A stretch of DNA of 64,000 nucleotides from an uncultured Anaeroplasmataceae bacterium (GTDB taxonomy: Bacteria; Bacillota_I; Bacilli_A; Acholeplasmatales; Anaeroplasmataceae). The DNA lies in NCBI GenBank assembly GCA_944325035.1, contig CALUYM010000004.1:1-64000 (forward strand). The letters are read 5' to 3'. Of this stretch, positions 62,678 to 64,000 are shown piece by piece; positions within the stretch are counted from its first letter, which is position 1, and each line of letters begins with the position of its first letter. The notes below the pieces were generated by a model that had not been told where the DNA came from, made no database searches, and saw only the letters and a list, made by a program, of their open reading frames with translations. A program made the position numbers and the translations under genes.

Positions 62678-62986
62678 GTGATAAAGACAAAAATGATGAA
62701 ATGTTGGAATGGTTTTTTAAAACTTATAAAAAAAATTATTAAAGAAAAAATTCTATTTTGGTTTATCATCTGGTACCTAATTTTTGCTAGTCCAATCATT
62801 ATTGGTTACACATTATTTTTTATAACTAAACATAAATATCATTTAATTTACGCTAACGCAACTTTAGCTTTTTGGGCAGGACCTTTCACCCCTTTAGTTC
62901 CATTCACTTTAGCATGTGCCTTTGGTACCAAAAAAATTATAAATCTTTGCAAAAAACGTAAAGCAAAATTATTATATCTATTTTAG
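62678..62986 (+). CDS. Small membrane protein of unknown function
   Basis: A 102-residue protein with two hydrophobic segments (about 25-47 and 60-82) and basic ends (KKIIKEK, KKRKAKLL). The GTG at 62678 has GGTGGTGG 6 nt upstream; an ATG at 62612 lacks a site. No family recognised. It is monocistronic with a terminator at 63021. Confidence 0.5.
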   Translation: MIKTKMMKCWNGFLKLIKKIIKEKILFWFIIWYLIFASPIIIGYTLFFITKHKYHLIYANATLAFWAGPFTPLVPFTLACAFGTKKIINLCKKRKAKLLYLF

Positions 62987-63020
62987 AAAAAGCAATTTAA
63001 ATACTATGCTATATTTTATA

Positions 63021-63050
63021 AAAAAACATCCAAGACTATGGATGTTTTTT
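63021..63050. terminator. Bidirectional terminator
   Basis: AAAAAACATCC (63021-63031) pairs with GGATGTTTTTT (63040-63050). It can end both the small membrane-protein gene (+) and tpx (-). Confidence 0.85.
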
Positions 63051-63096
63051 TCATTAACATAATTACAAACTAAAATTAATTAATTTGTGTTTCTAA

Positions 63097-63582
63097 TTAT
63101 AAATTTTTTAAAGCTCTTTCGTAATTAGGTTCATTAGTAATTTCATCAAGATACTCAGTATAAATAACCTTATTATTTTCATCTACTATTATAACACTTC
63201 TAGTAAGCAAACCTAATTCTTTAATATATGTTCCTGTCACTGCAGAAAATGTGCGACTCTTATAATCAGATAGAGTTTTTACTTTATCAATCATCGCTTG
63301 ACCACACCATCTAGCTTGTGCAAATGGTAAGTCCATAGAAATTGCATAAATTCCTTGAACATCAGCTATTTCACTAGCACGCTTATTAAAAATTCGCACC
63401 TCTGTATCACATACCGGAGTATCTAAAGATGGTACTGTTAAGAATATTTTCTTCCCTTTTAAATCTGATAATTTAATATCATTTAAATCATTATCAACCA
63501 CTGTAAAATCAGCTAAAGTATCACCGATTTTTACTTGTTCTCCTACTAATGTTAATGGATTTCCTTGAAATTTTACTTGCAT
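63097..63582 (-). CDS. tpx: Thiol peroxidase Tpx
   Basis: Atypical 2-Cys peroxiredoxin that reduces peroxides with thioredoxin. The 161-residue protein has the peroxidatic motif PSLDTPVCDTE with Cys58 and the resolving Cys93 in RWCG, both standard for Tpx. Monocistronic; the region 63583-63674 holds its leader and no other gene. Confidence 0.95.
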   Translation of the reverse strand: MQVKFQGNPLTLVGEQVKIGDTLADFTVVDNDLNDIKLSDLKGKKIFLTVPSLDTPVCDTEVRIFNKRASEIADVQGIYAISMDLPFAQARWCGQAMIDKVKTLSDYKSRTFSAVTGTYIKELGLLTRSVIIVDENNKVIYTEYLDEITNEPNYERALKNL

Positions 63583-63674
63583 ATGAATTCACCGATATAA
63601 TCTAAATTATATTCCCTTCTTTAATCTTACAATTTAAATATATCATAATTTTTTTTAACTCTCAAATATTATGC

Positions 63675-64000
63675 TTATTTAGAAAATTTAAAAATTTTAT
63701 TTAATATCATAGCTAAAATTAAAATACTAATCGCAACTAGAACTATTGTACCACCTGGTTGTAAGTTTAAATAAAAGGAAACAATAAGCCCTATTATCAT
63801 TGAAATAAGCGAAAAAACTATAGCTAAAATCATACTTTTTTTATATCCTTGTGAAATTTGAATTGCTGATGCATATGGGATAACCATTAATGCTGAAACC
63901 ATTAAAGCACCAATAACTTTAGAAGATATAGCGATGACAATAGCTGTAATAATTGTTTGAACAATATTTAATATATTTACATTTACACCATCTAATTTTG
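63675..64000 (-). CDS. Metal ABC transporter permease (ZnuB/MntB type), 3' part, cut by window end
   Basis: The reading frame runs open to base 64000 and gives the last 108 residues of an ABC-3 family permease. GVNVNILNIVQ near the cut edge, then a helix with SSKVIGALMVSALMVIPYASAIQIS, and two further helices ending in a short basic tail are typical of Zn/Mn import permeases. An internal Met at 63902 would give a 75-residue piece, but the conserved sequence clearly continues upstream. The gene start and its ATPase or binding protein lie beyond the window. Confidence 0.85.
   Translation of the reverse strand, partial: KLDGVNVNILNIVQTIITAIVIAISSKVIGALMVSALMVIPYASAIQISQGYKKSMILAIVFSLISMIIGLIVSFYLNLQPGGTIVLVAISILILAMILNKIFKFSK

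Noticed and set aside
62663..62743. Short ORF starting ATGGTGGTGG, in another frame, before the small membrane protein
   Set aside because: Its start is the GGTGGTGG that serves as ribosome site for the GTG at 62678, and the 26-residue product has no features.

Overview
The window is about 30% G+C and reads as chromosome of a low-GC Gram-positive bacterium (Bacillota, class Bacilli in the broad sense). The evidence is strong AGGAGG-type ribosome-binding sites, TTGACA/TATAAT promoters, a T-box leader, LTA-synthase-like and Spx proteins, and Bacillus-like gene orders (rpsB-tsf-pyrH-frr...uppS-cdsA-dxr-rasP, trmFO-xerC, CYTH protein beside NAD kinase). UGA is a stop (for example at the end of garK) and Trp is UGG, so this is not a code-4 mycoplasma. 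The oversized oligopeptide transporter, a 992-residue DnaE with a degenerate PHP domain, and a small streamlined gene set would suit the Erysipelotrichales / Acholeplasmatales / RF39-like branch. That placement is inference. No tRNA, rRNA, IS element, prophage or CRISPR array was found.

Layout. 0.2-6.7 kb: a guanine-deaminase-like gene and a TM2 protein, then a four-gene aldarate operon (garR, a DHDPS-family aldolase, garK, garD) with a divergent LysR regulator and a shared promoter/operator region. 6.7-16 kb: the conserved translation and envelope operons (rseP, dxr, cdsA, uppS; frr, pyrH; tsf, rpsB), interrupted by two small membrane-protein genes. 16-24 kb: housekeeping genes (xerC, trmFO, LysM protein, ung, gapA, clpP, nadK, CYTH, spx). 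24-34 kb: an oligopeptide ABC transporter oppA-B-C-D-F in which OppC, OppD and OppF carry large extra domains. 34-40 kb: Trp T-box, trpS, cysE, a YerC repressor, a lipid kinase and dnaE. 40-50 kb: less familiar genes, including an HTH/helical-repeat regulator overlapping an Ig-repeat surface protein, a 58-residue Cse60-like gene, a 688-residue unknown protein, DegV, and a NatAB-like ABC exporter operon ending in a HEPN-like protein. 50-58 kb: envelope proteins, an M24 aminopeptidase, an LTA-synthase-like enzyme, and KduD behind three small membrane proteins. 58-64 kb: an intracellular GH28 pectinase with an AEC transporter, an ALDH, thiol peroxidase, and the 3' end of a metal-ABC permease gene cut by the window edge.

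How the genes fit together. GH28, KduD and the gar operon point to growth on pectin-derived uronates and aldarates: galactarate to 5-keto-4-deoxyglucarate (GarD), then presumably pyruvate plus tartronate semialdehyde (DHDPS-family enzyme in place of GarL), then glycerate (GarR), then phosphoglycerate (GarK). The items most worth following are the remodelled Opp transporter, the GarL replacement, the HTH/Ig pair, the ABC-HEPN operon, the 688-residue protein, the Spx with an added cysteine cluster, and two genes whose Shine-Dalgarno is separated from the ATG by a perfect hairpin.
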